This document shows positions 1-9,119 of a DNA stretch of 64,000 nucleotides, one piece after another. Under the pieces are notes generated by a model. It ran no database searches. It worked only from the letters and a program-made list of their open reading frames with translations, and was not told the DNA's origin. Each line of letters starts with the position of its first letter. Positions within the stretch are counted from its first letter, which is position 1. Position numbers and translations under genes: made by a program. This stretch comes from Vanrija pseudolonga (taxonomy: Eukaryota; Basidiomycota; Tremellomycetes; Trichosporonales; Trichosporonaceae): positions 3,720,001 to 3,784,000 of the forward strand of contig NC_085850.1 of NCBI RefSeq assembly GCF_020906515.1, given 5' to 3'.

Positions 1-950
1 GCGACGATCGAGCCGCAGAATATCTCGCTTCGGGTCGGCAAGGAGGAGCTCACGTTCCAGCTGTACGACACGCGCGAGACGCCCGCCCCGCTGCCCGAGT
101 CACCCATGTGCGACATTCTGCTCGGCGCAGCGCGCATGGGGCTCATGCACACGTACCGCCGGCGCAAGCAGCGCCTGATTGACCCGCTGCCCGTCGCGCC
201 GCCGTCGTCGTCGTCGGCGTCGACGTCGGGCTCGTCGAGCAACTCGCCGCCGAGCAGCATTCTCCTCCCGATCGTCCACGTGCTGCAGTACAACGCGGTG
301 TGCCGTGCGGTGCGGCCCGCACTCGACGCGTTCCACAACACGCTGTCGGCCGCCGGGCTGACAAGCACCCTCGTGGAGCGGAGCAGCTCGACCGACAGCG
401 CGGACGGCGTGTTAGGCCTGCTGAGCGCCAAGGCCAAGGTCGACGTGCTCGGCACAGTGTTCACGCTCGAGGTGGTCGGATGGTACGTTTAGCGCGCAAA
501 ACACAGCTCACACCCCCAGCCAGGGCGTTACAGTCAACATTACTGCCCCGGCGCAGATCCACCTCGCGACCCCGCGCGCGACCTTTGCCCTCCGCGACGT
601 CGAGCACCTGGGCCGCATCGTCTCGGACACGATGGTCGCGCAGCTGCAGGAGTTTGCGTTCGCGAGCATGCGGGACACGGCGACAGCGGCGACGGGCGAC
701 GAGGACAGCAGGGTGTGGTATGACGAGCTGGACGGGTCGGTCGTCGCCGGCGCGTTGGGGCCGTTGAGGTGAGCTTGCCCGCCTGGCTTCAAGCTAACCC
801 CGCAGCATTTCATTCTCGAGCGCCGCCCTCCGCGCGTGGGTCGACGCCGAGGACGCGCCCGCGCCATACGACTCTGCCGAGGCCGCTCAGCCGTTCACCG
901 AGTGGCTGGCCGACCTGGCCCGCGCGATCCCTCATGAGGCGGCGGAGTAG
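1..950 (+). CDS. MED17: Probable Mediator complex subunit 17, C-terminal part (5' end outside window)
   Basis: Three exons are seen: <1-482, 520-768 and 806-950, separated by introns of 37 nt each; the frame is open at the left edge and ends with TAG at 948-950. The visible protein is about 290 residues. It has a helical stretch beginning ILLPIVHVLQYNAVCR after a Ser-rich linker, then a hydrophobic segment (VTVNITAPAQIHLATPRATF) resembling the C-terminal half of fungal Med17, a head-module subunit of Mediator that connects activators to RNA polymerase II. This is pattern recognition from a partial protein without a signature motif, so another helical nuclear factor is possible. The gene converges on the thiolase gene. 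Confidence 0.5.
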
Positions 951-1422
951 TAGCGGTGCGCTGTGGCGTTCGCTGATCACCGACCAACCGCTCCGCACGG
1001 CCGGCCGGCCGGCGCTTACTGCGACGTGACTCGTGCTCCATCTTTTCCGTATGGCATACCCATGCATACATGTCATTGTCGACGCCAGCGGGCTCGTGCT
1101 TACAGAGCCTGTACTTGCTGTGCTTGCTGTGCTTGCTTACAAGTCAAGAGTCACCGAGGCCTCCTCGGTCGACGTCGACATGAGCTAGTGACTGACTTGC
1201 CCGTTGCCACCGACCGGGCAACGCTTCTGCGATCATCCGCATCCGAAAGACAATAACAATTCCTCGGCCAACTGCCCACGACCTGCCCACTCAATGCCTC
1301 GGCCTGATATGATATCATCCATGAACTACAATCTACACTGGAAGCTACTCGTCTCTTTTCGCTCTGGACGACGCATGCTCGCTCGCTCTGACAACACTGC
1401 ACCACGACGACTGCGCGCTCGC
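951..1422. other. Convergent intergenic spacer
   Basis: This spacer lies between the 3' ends of the probable MED17 gene (+) and the thiolase gene (-), so it should hold both 3' UTRs. I see no further gene, RNA gene or repeat in it. Confidence 0.6.
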
Positions 1423-2855
1423 TTATTCGGCGACGAAGACACCGGCAGCACCCATGCCGGTACCGATGCACATGGAGGTGACGAAGACCTTGGCCTTGGA
1501 GCGCTTGGCCTCGGCGAAGGCAGTGGCGAGCTGGCGGGCACCGGTGGCACCGAGGGGGTGGCCGAGAGCAATGGCACCACCGTTGGGGTTGACCTTCTCG
1601 TAGGGGATGCCGACAGTGTCAATCGACATGATGGCCTGCGAGGCAAAGGCCTCGTTGATCTCGTAGAAGTCGACGTCGTCCTTGGTGATGCCGGCGTTCT
1701 TGAGGGCAGCGGGGATGGCAAAGGCGGGGCCGACACCCATGATGTTGGGGGGAACACCAACAACGGCCGAGGTGACGTACTTGCCGAGGATGGGGAGGCC
1801 GAGCTTCTGGGCGACCGAGCGGCGGGCGAGGAGAACGGCGGCGGCACCGTCCGAGACCTGCGAGGCGTTACCGGCGTGGGTGACACCGTCCTTCTTGAAG
1901 GCGGGCTTGATCTTGGAGAGCGACTCGGCAGTGACACCGCCACGGATTCCATCGTCGGCGTCGACAATGACCTCCTTCTCCTCCTCGGTCTTGGGGTCGG
2001 TCCACTTGACCTTGACGGGGACAATCTCCGACTTGAACTTGCCAGCCTTCTGGGCGGCCTCGGCCTTCTGGAACGACTTGGCAGCGAACGCGTCCTGGGT
2101 GGCGCGGTCGATCTTGTACTGCTCGGCAACGTTCTCCGAGGTGATACCCATGGGGATAAGGCAGTCGGCGGCCTCGGGAACAGCGAGGACATCGTCCGAG
2201 ATCTTGGTGGGGAGAGTGCCAGCACCGTAGTGGGCAGTCATCGACTCGACACCGGCACCGATACCAATGTCAATGGTGCCGGCCTTGATGGCGTTGGCAA
2301 CATCGATAACGGCAACGAGACCCGACGAGCACTGGCGGTTGACAGTGTTGATGGGGACGCTGGGCGGGGAGGTCAGCTGAGCTCTTCCAAAAACTCCCAC
2401 GAATCCCCACCCCACGATTCTCGAAAAACTCACGTGTAGGGGATGCCAGCGGCGAGCTGGGCCATGCGAGCAGTGGTAGCGCCACCGCCGGGGGGAAGGA
2501 CGTTGCCGACAGTGATGTCGCTAAGATCGGCGGTTAGTATGCTGGTTGGTTCTTCTTGCCACAACTCTGTGCTTACTCACCCAATGAGGGCGGGGTCAAC
2601 ACCGGCGCGCTTGACGGCCTCGGCGAGGACGGCCTTGAGGAGGTCCTCGGTCTGGGCGTCCTTGAAGCCACCCTTGCGGGCCTGTAGAGATGTCAGCAAC
2701 TATTCTCTTGCTTCTTTTCTGCTGTTGATAATCACCCTGGTGACGGCGGTACGGACGGCCGAGACAATGACGACGTCGTCAGCCGAGTTGATGAGGAGGC
2801 GGGCCTTGCCAAGGCTGGGGAGGGCCGAGGTGATGGAGGAGATGGCGCCGGACAT
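1423..2855 (-). CDS. POT1: 3-ketoacyl-CoA thiolase (acetyl-CoA C-acyltransferase)
   Basis: Four exons on the minus strand (2736-2855, 2581-2681, 2434-2520, 1423-2359) give 414 residues. The enzyme performs the last step of beta-oxidation, cleaving 3-ketoacyl-CoA with CoA. All thiolase active-site motifs are present: nucleophilic Cys113 in NRQCSSGL, His370 in GHPLGATGAR and the acid/base Cys400 in SMCIGTG. Segments such as DCLIPMGITSENVAE and the run INEAFASQA match the peroxisomal ACAA1/Pot1 branch rather than the Erg10 branch. I see no PTS2 nonapeptide in the first 30 residues (region around RLLINSADD) and the C-terminus (VFVAE) is not PTS1, so the compartment is uncertain. The ATG at 2855 is the only one that gives the N-terminal strand before VRTAVTRARKGGF. 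Confidence 0.93.
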
Positions 2856-2939
2856 TGTTGTGTGTGTTGGGGTGGGTCACAAGAAAGTGAGGATGGAGGA
2901 TGTTGATGGAGAAGAGTCGAGATGTCGATAGTATCTCGC

Positions 2940-2950
2940 CTTTAAAAAAG
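2940..2950 (-). promoter_or_regulatory. TATA-like element of the thiolase gene
   Basis: On the minus strand this reads as a T-run followed by AAA, about 85 nt upstream of the thiolase ATG (2855). It is the only AT-rich block in a GC-rich region and its spacing suits a fungal TATA-like element. The assignment is by position only. Confidence 0.35.
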
Positions 2951-3776
2951 GATACGGCCGCGGTTGAGTGGTGTGGTGTCGTCGAATGCCGGCTATCTAG
3001 CAGCGTGGAACCGGGCATCGTACACGTTTGGCAGATGTGTCGTGGCGCTGCAAGGGAAGGTGGCGGGTGGCCCGTGGCCCACGCCGTGACGTACTAGCTA
3101 GACGCTGGGCAGCTAGGCTGGTTAGTGCACCCACCCACTCACCGTGCCCCGGTAAACGCGGCCGCCATCAACCGCCTAGCCAGGCCACCGAGGAAATTGC
3201 TCCCGTCTTCTAGCATCAACGGACCTCGGTACCTTCCCCTCGGTCTTTGAACTCCACCAAAGATGCTCGATGTGTCAACATGACCACGTCATGAACCTCA
3301 CCGTCAGCACCCCTCGGCGCGCCGCGATGCCGCTGCCGCTGCCGCCGGTTTCAACGCACAGTGACAAACGCGCAAAGTAACCGAGCACACACCCATCAGT
3401 CCACGGCCACGGCCGCGCCCCGTAAACTAGGCATACCTCGCGTCAACCGAGCTTCCGTGGACGCGTAGACCTATGCAATGTAATCAGATCGACAAGATCT
3501 CGTCGGGGGCGGCTGCTGACGGACAGACGCATAGGCCCGACCCGGGGGGCCACGGGCCGCGCCACCAGCCTCCATAGCGCTCCATGGTCATGTCCCGCGG
3601 GGCACTCGTAGGAGATTGGGGGATACGGAGCCGGTGAGATGGTGCACCCATGGGGGAACGGAGAGCCGCGAGGCGGTGGTGGGGAGGCGGGGCGGTGGAG
3701 GGGTGGGTGGTGGCATACATTCTCGCGCGCAGCGCGTAGGGGTGGGTAGGCGGGCAAAGTTTCACTCGCGTCAGCA

Positions 3777-3791
3777 GGGTGGGTGGGTGGG
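3777..3791 (+). repeat. Perfect four-tract G-quadruplex motif
   Basis: Four GGG tracts are separated by single T residues. Further GGGTGGGTGGG runs lie nearby (about 3818-3832). It is seen directly in the sequence; folding is predicted, not shown. Confidence 0.8.
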
Positions 3792-4142
3792 CGAGATGAG
3801 TAGCGAGCGAAGCTCGAGGGTGGGTGGGTGCTGGTTTGTGCCGCTGCGGCTCTGCCTCTCCGCTAGCGATGTTCAACGGCGCGCGGGTGGTCATCGGCAC
3901 AAGGAGCCCTCCTCCTCATCGCCATGACCTCGACATGGCCTCGACGCCACTTCGCTCGCCGTCGAGCCTCGCTACACGCCCCTCGGCACGACTTTGTCAC
4001 GTCTTGTACATCCATGCAATGGCGGGTATCATCCAAAGGTCTAAGGGCCACTGCGGCCACGAGGTTTGTGGGGACGCAGGCGCGTGAAAGGTCTACTATG
4101 CAACATGCTCTTTTCTCTTGATCCGACTCGTCGCTTCGACCT

Positions 4143-5081
4143 CTAACCAAGGAAGTTGAACGCAAAGAGGTGCAGCGCGACTGATGCGGCGGCAAAGTCG
4201 GCGAACGCGCTGGGTGGTGGGTCAGCCTCGGTGGGGACGAGGGGAGGGGGGGGGGGCGGCTGTGGTAGTGGTGGCACCGAGGAAGGTGGTGTGTGGTAGC
4301 GGAGCAGGGGTAGCTGTGACGCGTACAGAGCAGGGCGAGGCCCAGCCAGTGTCACATTTGTGCCATCCGGTACTCGGGCGACCATTTGGACGCGCGAGGA
4401 AGCCACATTGTGAAGAACACAGCGACCAGCCATAGCCACCACCACCACCCTGACGGCATGTCGTCATATCAATCCGCCTCACAGCCATGCCGCAAAAGTC
4501 CAACAGCCGCAAAGGCGCGCTGATCGACGCGTCAAACGCCAAAGTCGAGTCCGACTCAAGGTCGACTTGCGCCGCGGTAGCACAGCAGCTCCTCCTCGAC
4601 ACTGCTCAAACGTGCGCCCCCGTCACTCCAGGAATAGCACTCACCGCTCCTGCGAGACCTCCTTGAACTCCTGGTCGCGGCCTGGGGCAATCTGTGCCCT
4701 CAGTCCGGCGAGGAGGCAGAACTGGCCGACGGTGGAGCCGAAGCTGTGGTGGTGTGAGCTGACGTTGAGGTGGGTTGGGCAGGTGGGAAGAGCACGCGCA
4801 GGCGCAGCGGTCGACACGTTCGCAGTCGCTTTCTACTGCGCTCGCAACCTCCAGCGCGAGAAGCTTTCTCCCCGCCTGTGGACTCACCCGCCAACAAACG
4901 CATTGTAAGGGTGGCTCGTGACGACGAGGCGGTATCCGAACTGGGCAATGCCCGAGACCATGAGGAAGAGGAGGAAGGCGTCGATGAGCTTGACGCGCGC
5001 GGGCACGCTCGACTTGTAGTTTGACACGAGGGTCGAGAGGGAGGACTGGAGCTGGGTAGATTGGGACTTTGCAGACGACAT
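4143..5081 (-). CDS. OST2: Oligosaccharyltransferase subunit OST2/DAD1
   Basis: Three exons (4888-5081, 4645-4743, 4143-4209) give 119 residues, close to human DAD1 (113). Ost2 is a small ER membrane subunit of the complex that transfers glycans to Asn residues of nascent proteins. The family pattern is clear: a soluble N-terminus, VKLIDAFLLFLMVSGIAQFGY as the first membrane segment (about residues 30-52), SHPYNAFVGGFGSTVGQF at the exon 1/2 junction, and the family-typical end ERAFADF then LHLFAFNFLG. Both junctions split codons and restore these motifs. The second intron (4210-4644) is 435 nt, roughly ten times the local norm. The gene is divergent from the epoxide hydrolase gene. Confidence 0.95.
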
Positions 5082-5535
5082 TGTGGCGGAGCGAGACGTG
5101 TGTGCGTCGAGTGAGTGTGTAAAGTCTAGAGATGAGTTGTGGGATGCGCCGAGATGCGTCAGAGCAGCAGCAGCAACAATAGTGTGTCTGTGGTTGCTTC
5201 AACGCGACGCACGCAGTCGCGACGAGGAACCACGACGTGGAGGTAATTTCACGTGGCAATGTGGAGGGTGATAATAATGTTTCCACGTGGCGGCTCGGAC
5301 ATTTGCTGATGACTGGGCGGCAACGGCAGCGGGCCCCGGATTGTGGTAACCGGCGTCGGTCGCGGGGTGCGTCCGAACTGGTACACCGGCTGTGTGTGTT
5401 GGCCGTCGACGACTTGGCCAAGCTTTGCAAAGCTCCAGAGTTACTACACGACTCCTCGATACATAACCCTTTGCGAGGCAGACCCTCGCTCCCCCGTTCG
5501 CACGTTCCCCACTGCCCCGAACCCCACCCCACACC
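5082..5535. other. Divergent promoter region between OST2 and the epoxide hydrolase gene
   Basis: A bidirectional spacer of about 450 nt. It holds two CACGTG palindromes (see separate entry) and CT-rich leader sequence just before the epoxide hydrolase ATG. There is no gene inside it. Confidence 0.6.
5250..5289. promoter_or_regulatory. Pair of CACGTG E-boxes
   Basis: CACGTG occurs at 5250-5255 and again at 5284-5289, both followed by GGC, with 28 nt between them. CACGTG is the core site of fungal bHLH factors (Cbf1- or SREBP-like). Placed between two divergent genes, the pair could serve either. Factor identity is inference. Confidence 0.45.
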
Positions 5536-6750
5536 ATGGCGTTCAACAACCCCCCCTTTGCGCCGACGATCCCCGTGTCGCCGTTCGTGCCGCACATCCC
5601 GCAGAGCCGGATCGACGACCTCAAGGCGCGGCTGGCGGCCGAGGCGCCGCGCTCGACGACGTACGACAACTCGACTGGACCGGGACACCTGGGCGCGCGC
5701 CGCAGGTACCTCGACGACGCGATCGCCAAGTGGCGCGACAGCTTCCGCTGGCGCGATGTCGAGGAGGAGATTGCCCAGTTCCCAGGCTACATGGCGACGG
5801 TGCACCACCGGAACCACACGTACCGCGTGCACTACCTCGCGCTGTGGAGCGAGAAGCCGGACGCGGTCCCCATCGTCTTCTGCCACGGCTGGCCGGGCTC
5901 GGTGCTCGAGTTTGTCCCGATGCTCAAGCTCCTCAAGGAAAAGTACACGCCCAAGACGCTGCCGTACCACATTGTCGTTCCCGCGCTCATCGGCTACGGG
6001 TTCTCGTCCCCGCCTCCCCTCGACTTCCCCTTCACGTCGCTCGACAATGCGGGCGTGTTTGACGCCATGATGCGCGGGCTTGGCTTCGGCCGCGAGAACG
6101 GCAAGGGCGTCGGATACATTGTGCAGGGCGGCGATGTCGGCTCGTACGTCGCGCGCAACAGCTCGCGCTTTGAGAGCGTGCTCGGCGTGCACGTCAACTT
6201 CTTCCCGCTCCTCGGGTCGTCGTCCAAGCTCGACACCAAGGGGCTCGACGAGCTCGACCAGCGCGCGATGAAGCGCGCGGTGCAGTGGGAGCGCTGGGGA
6301 CAGGGCTACTTCTGGGAGCACGCCACCAAGCCCGCAACCATTGGCGCCGTGCTCGAGAGCTCGCCCGTCGCGCTGCTCGCGTGGATCGGCGAGAAGCTCA
6401 ACGACTCGGGCATCCCCGACAGCCTCAACTGGACGCTCGCCGAGGTGTCGCTCTACTGGTTCACCAACTCGGCCGCCACCTGCCTGTGGCAGTACAAGGC
6501 TGGCGCCGGCAAAGACCTCGACCCGAACGCGCAGCCGCCCAAGCGCATCGACAAGCCGTTTGGCTACTCGCAGTTCATGGCCGAGATCTTCCCCACCCCG
6601 ATCGAGTGGATCAAGTCGCGCACCAACCTCGTGTTTGCGCGCCGCCACGCCGAAGGCGGCCACTTTGCCGCGCTCGAGAAGCCCGCCCTGCTGTGGGGCG
6701 ACGTGAGCGAGTTTGCCGGTATTGTGCTGCAGCAAAAGGCCAAGCTGTAG
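5536..6750 (+). CDS. Epoxide hydrolase, alpha/beta-hydrolase fold (EPHX1-like)
   Basis: An intronless gene of 404 residues, unusual here where nearly all genes are split. It hydrolyses epoxides to diols, probably in detoxification. The N-terminal EHN-type segment (about residues 10-110, with IDDLKARLA and a conserved YLDDAIAKWRDSFRWRD-like stretch) precedes the hydrolase core. Oxyanion motif HGWPGS is at 117-122, the nucleophile is Asp200 in QGGDVGS, and the catalytic His is His376 in EGGHFAALEKP. There is no N-terminal membrane anchor, unlike mammalian microsomal EPHX1, so a soluble form is likely. The ATG at 5536 follows a CT-rich leader. The substrate cannot be read from sequence. Confidence 0.93.
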   Translation: MAFNNPPFAPTIPVSPFVPHIPQSRIDDLKARLAAEAPRSTTYDNSTGPGHLGARRRYLDDAIAKWRDSFRWRDVEEEIAQFPGYMATVHHRNHTYRVHYLALWSEKPDAVPIVFCHGWPGSVLEFVPMLKLLKEKYTPKTLPYHIVVPALIGYGFSSPPPLDFPFTSLDNAGVFDAMMRGLGFGRENGKGVGYIVQGGDVGSYVARNSSRFESVLGVHVNFFPLLGSSSKLDTKGLDELDQRAMKRAVQWERWGQGYFWEHATKPATIGAVLESSPVALLAWIGEKLNDSGIPDSLNWTLAEVSLYWFTNSAATCLWQYKAGAGKDLDPNAQPPKRIDKPFGYSQFMAEIFPTPIEWIKSRTNLVFARRHAEGGHFAALEKPALLWGDVSEFAGIVLQQKAKL

Positions 6751-6974
6751 AGCAGAGCAGCGGCAGAGTTGTACAAAGTCAGAAGTGAGAGAATGCATGT
6801 TGGTTGTGGCACTGGCAGTGGCAGTGGCCGTTGTCGTCGAAGTGGCCGCGGAAGCAAAATTACGGCCAGTGTCCGAGATTTCCCCTTTGCCGCCCTGTTC
6901 ACAGACCTTGCCGATGTCGTCGACATTGTTCGGCATCTCATCGACCTCGACCCACAACACTCAACCTACACACA

Positions 6975-7552
6975 ATGCCAACACCGTACAAGGCGCCGAC
7001 GAGCGCGCAGGCCGACGCATCGTACCACCCGCACGGCTTTGTGAGTAGCCGGCTTCCTCCCCCGCACTCGCGCTACACTCCTCCCGTAGCTGACCCCCGC
7101 AGGACGAGTCCGCGTCGCTCCGCCGCGCGCGCAGGCCATACATCATCCGCAACGTGCTGACCGGCGGCGCGATCGTCGCATTCATCGTCGGCGTGTACGC
7201 GTACTCGATTTCCGCCGTCAAGCAGGACGACTTTTCCGACGTTGTTGACCTGCTCCCCCCTGAGGCGGAGCGCGCGGCCATCCGCTCAATCGAGGACGAG
7301 GCGCGCGAGAAGGCGCTCGCGTCCGAGCCTGCCGTCGCTGTGGCCGAGATCGAGGCCGCCGCGCCCACGCCTGCCCCCTCCTCGGTCCTGTCGTACCTCT
7401 CGCCCAAGCGCCTCTCCGAGGTCGACTGGCTCAAGAACCGCGGCTGGGTCGAGCACGGCAAGGATAACCTCCTCGTCTGGGGCGCGCCGAGCGTCGACAA
7501 GATCGGGTCCATGAAGGACACCAAGGACGCCTCGGCCAAGCGCCAGGTCTAG
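6975..7552 (+). CDS. COA3: Cytochrome c oxidase assembly factor 3
   Basis: Two exons (6975-7040, 7103-7552) give 171 residues. Coa3 is a small inner-mitochondrial-membrane protein that works with Cox14 to regulate Cox1 translation and assembly into complex IV. The diagnostic block is RRPYIIRNVLTGGAIV followed by GVYAYSISAVKQDDFSDV; it carries the single membrane segment (about residues 34-57) and the conserved KQDDFSDV. The C-terminal half is Ala/Pro-rich and longer than in yeast Coa3 (85 residues). The first exon encodes only 22 residues. The gene starts 224 nt after the epoxide hydrolase stop and converges on DID2. Confidence 0.9.
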
Positions 7553-7647
7553 GCGCCGTATACGCGGGTATACTCTGTTGCATCTGTATAGCGTACAATA
7601 GCATGACCAGTCTACATTAAGGCCAAGGCGGGGTACTGGCGGCGGCG

Positions 7648-8605
7648 TTAAACGGCGGGCTGAGGTGTCAGTTGCTGCGCGGGGAGCGGGCGGCTCTCAA
7701 CTTACACGGAGAGCACGGAGACGCTCGGCAAGACGGGCGTCCTCCTCGACCGGCGCCTCGGTCTGGGCCACGGCTGGCGTGGCCGTCGGCACCTGGTTCT
7801 CGACGAGCCCGTGCTGGATCTCGAGGCCGGCCTCGTCGGCGACCTGGTTGATCAGGCTGTCGACCTGGTCCTGCGGTGTCGTGAGGGCCGTCGTGTCCGA
7901 CATTGTCGACTCCATGTACGACGTCTGCACGTCGAGGTCGTTGAACTGCGACTCGAACTTGTCCATGACGAGGGATATCTGGGCAAGTGTGAGCGGCGAA
8001 CGGCGAGACGCGGGCCGAGGCGAGCACGGGGCGAGCACGGAGGAGTCGACTAGTCCTTCCGAGTCGACTGCTCCATCCATAGCTCCCAACACCTCGCCTT
8101 CCCCACAACACATCCCCACTCACCCTCTCGAGGTTCATACTCTCCATCGCCTTGTCCATGCCCTTGACCACGTTGCCCATGCTCTGCGTCACCGTCCTCA
8201 TCGTGACGGCTGTCTCGACACGACTCGCAACGGCGTCGATACGCGAGGCCAGGCGGAGGAGGTTGAGGCCCTCGGTCTTCTTCCTGATAGCGTTCTGGGC
8301 ATAGATGCGTGCGCCTTCCGTGTTGCCCTTCTGGAGTGCCTGCGTCGTGTCAGTGATGGCCACGCCCACATTTCGGTATCACCCACCGCCTTGAGCTTGT
8401 TCTTCTCGGCCGTCTCGTCCTTGTTGGCCTTCTTGGCCTGACGCTGCAGCGTCTTGGCCGTGAACTGGGGTTAGCCCTGCCCTGGGAGGTCTGGTGCGCA
8501 CCTTGAGCTGGAAGAGAGCCTCTGGGTTGATGTTAGCCTAAGTGCGAGGATGCAAGGGGCAAAGGGTCCCCATCACTGCGCCTACTTACTCTCAAGGTTG
8601 CTCAT
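7648..8605 (-). CDS. DID2: ESCRT-III-associated protein Did2/Vps46 (CHMP1)
   Basis: Six exons (8590-8605, 8502-8521, 8387-8464, 8124-8339, 7706-7978, 7648-7659) give 204 residues; human CHMP1 has about 199. It helps recruit the Vps4 ATPase for ESCRT-III disassembly on endosomes. Exons 1 and 2 are only 16 and 20 nt and together encode MSNLEKALFQLK, matching the CHMP1 N-terminus. The core keeps [28 protein letters not shown] and [11 protein letters not shown]. The C-terminal helix [11 protein letters not shown] is the MIM1 motif that binds Vps4. If the last intron (7660-7705) is retained, the protein ends in VS instead of PAV. Confidence 0.95.
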
Positions 8606-9119
8606 GTTTGGTTAGAGTTGTGTAGAGGGGATGATGGAGTGAGAGTCGAGAGGCGTCAAGATTGCGATGCAGATTGGGTGGCTCGTCGCTGTTCGTCGTC
8701 GGCCCCGCCTTTCCACCCCCTCACCCAACTTCGTAATCGTCACCAGCTGGCTTGTGGGATTGTTGAATTTTGCTTCCGTCGTCATACGGCGTCCATCGAC
8801 GCGTCCTGCCGCCCAAAAGATCTACAGGAAACACTCCGTCTCGGTCGTTGCAGTCGTCAATCACGTCGTCGACTGGCTAGACTCTCTTTTTTGCACAGCT
8901 CGACTCGACGTGCCTCTTCCTGTCTATTCTACTTTGTCAGCCTCGTCACTACTGCACACACACACCCACACACGGCAGGCTGGTCCTCCATTCAAGCACA
9001 CCTCGCACGCGACAGACACCACCCCCGACCGCCTCCCCTCCAGGCGCGCTCACCTTCCACGCGGTGACTCTAACCACACCGGCATCGACGTGGCGCGCAA
9101 CCCCAACCCCCCGCGCATC
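8606..9119. other. Divergent promoter region between DID2 and SVP26
   Basis: A spacer of about 510 nt holding both promoters. A short CA-rich tract lies at about 8955-8978, followed by pyrimidine-rich leader up to the SVP26 ATG. I see no gene in it. Confidence 0.55.

Larger units (their letters stand above)
2856..4142. other. Intergenic region upstream of the thiolase gene
   Basis: The region holds the thiolase promoter and leader at its left end (AT-rich TTTAAAAAAGG at 2940-2950) and the 3' end of OST2 at its right. Between about 3610 and 3835 the plus strand is rich in GGGTGGG-type repeats. Short ORFs here are Pro/His-rich low-complexity frames and not convincing genes. No RNA gene was recognised. 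Confidence 0.5.

Noticed and set aside
1204-2439. 411-codon plus-strand ORF
   Set aside because: Antisense shadow of the thiolase exons, Gly/Asp/Leu-rich with no family pattern.
4606-6960. 784-codon minus-strand ORF
   Set aside because: It runs antisense to the well-supported epoxide hydrolase gene and partly to OST2. Its Arg/Val/His-rich composition is the usual shadow of a GC-rich gene with codon bias.
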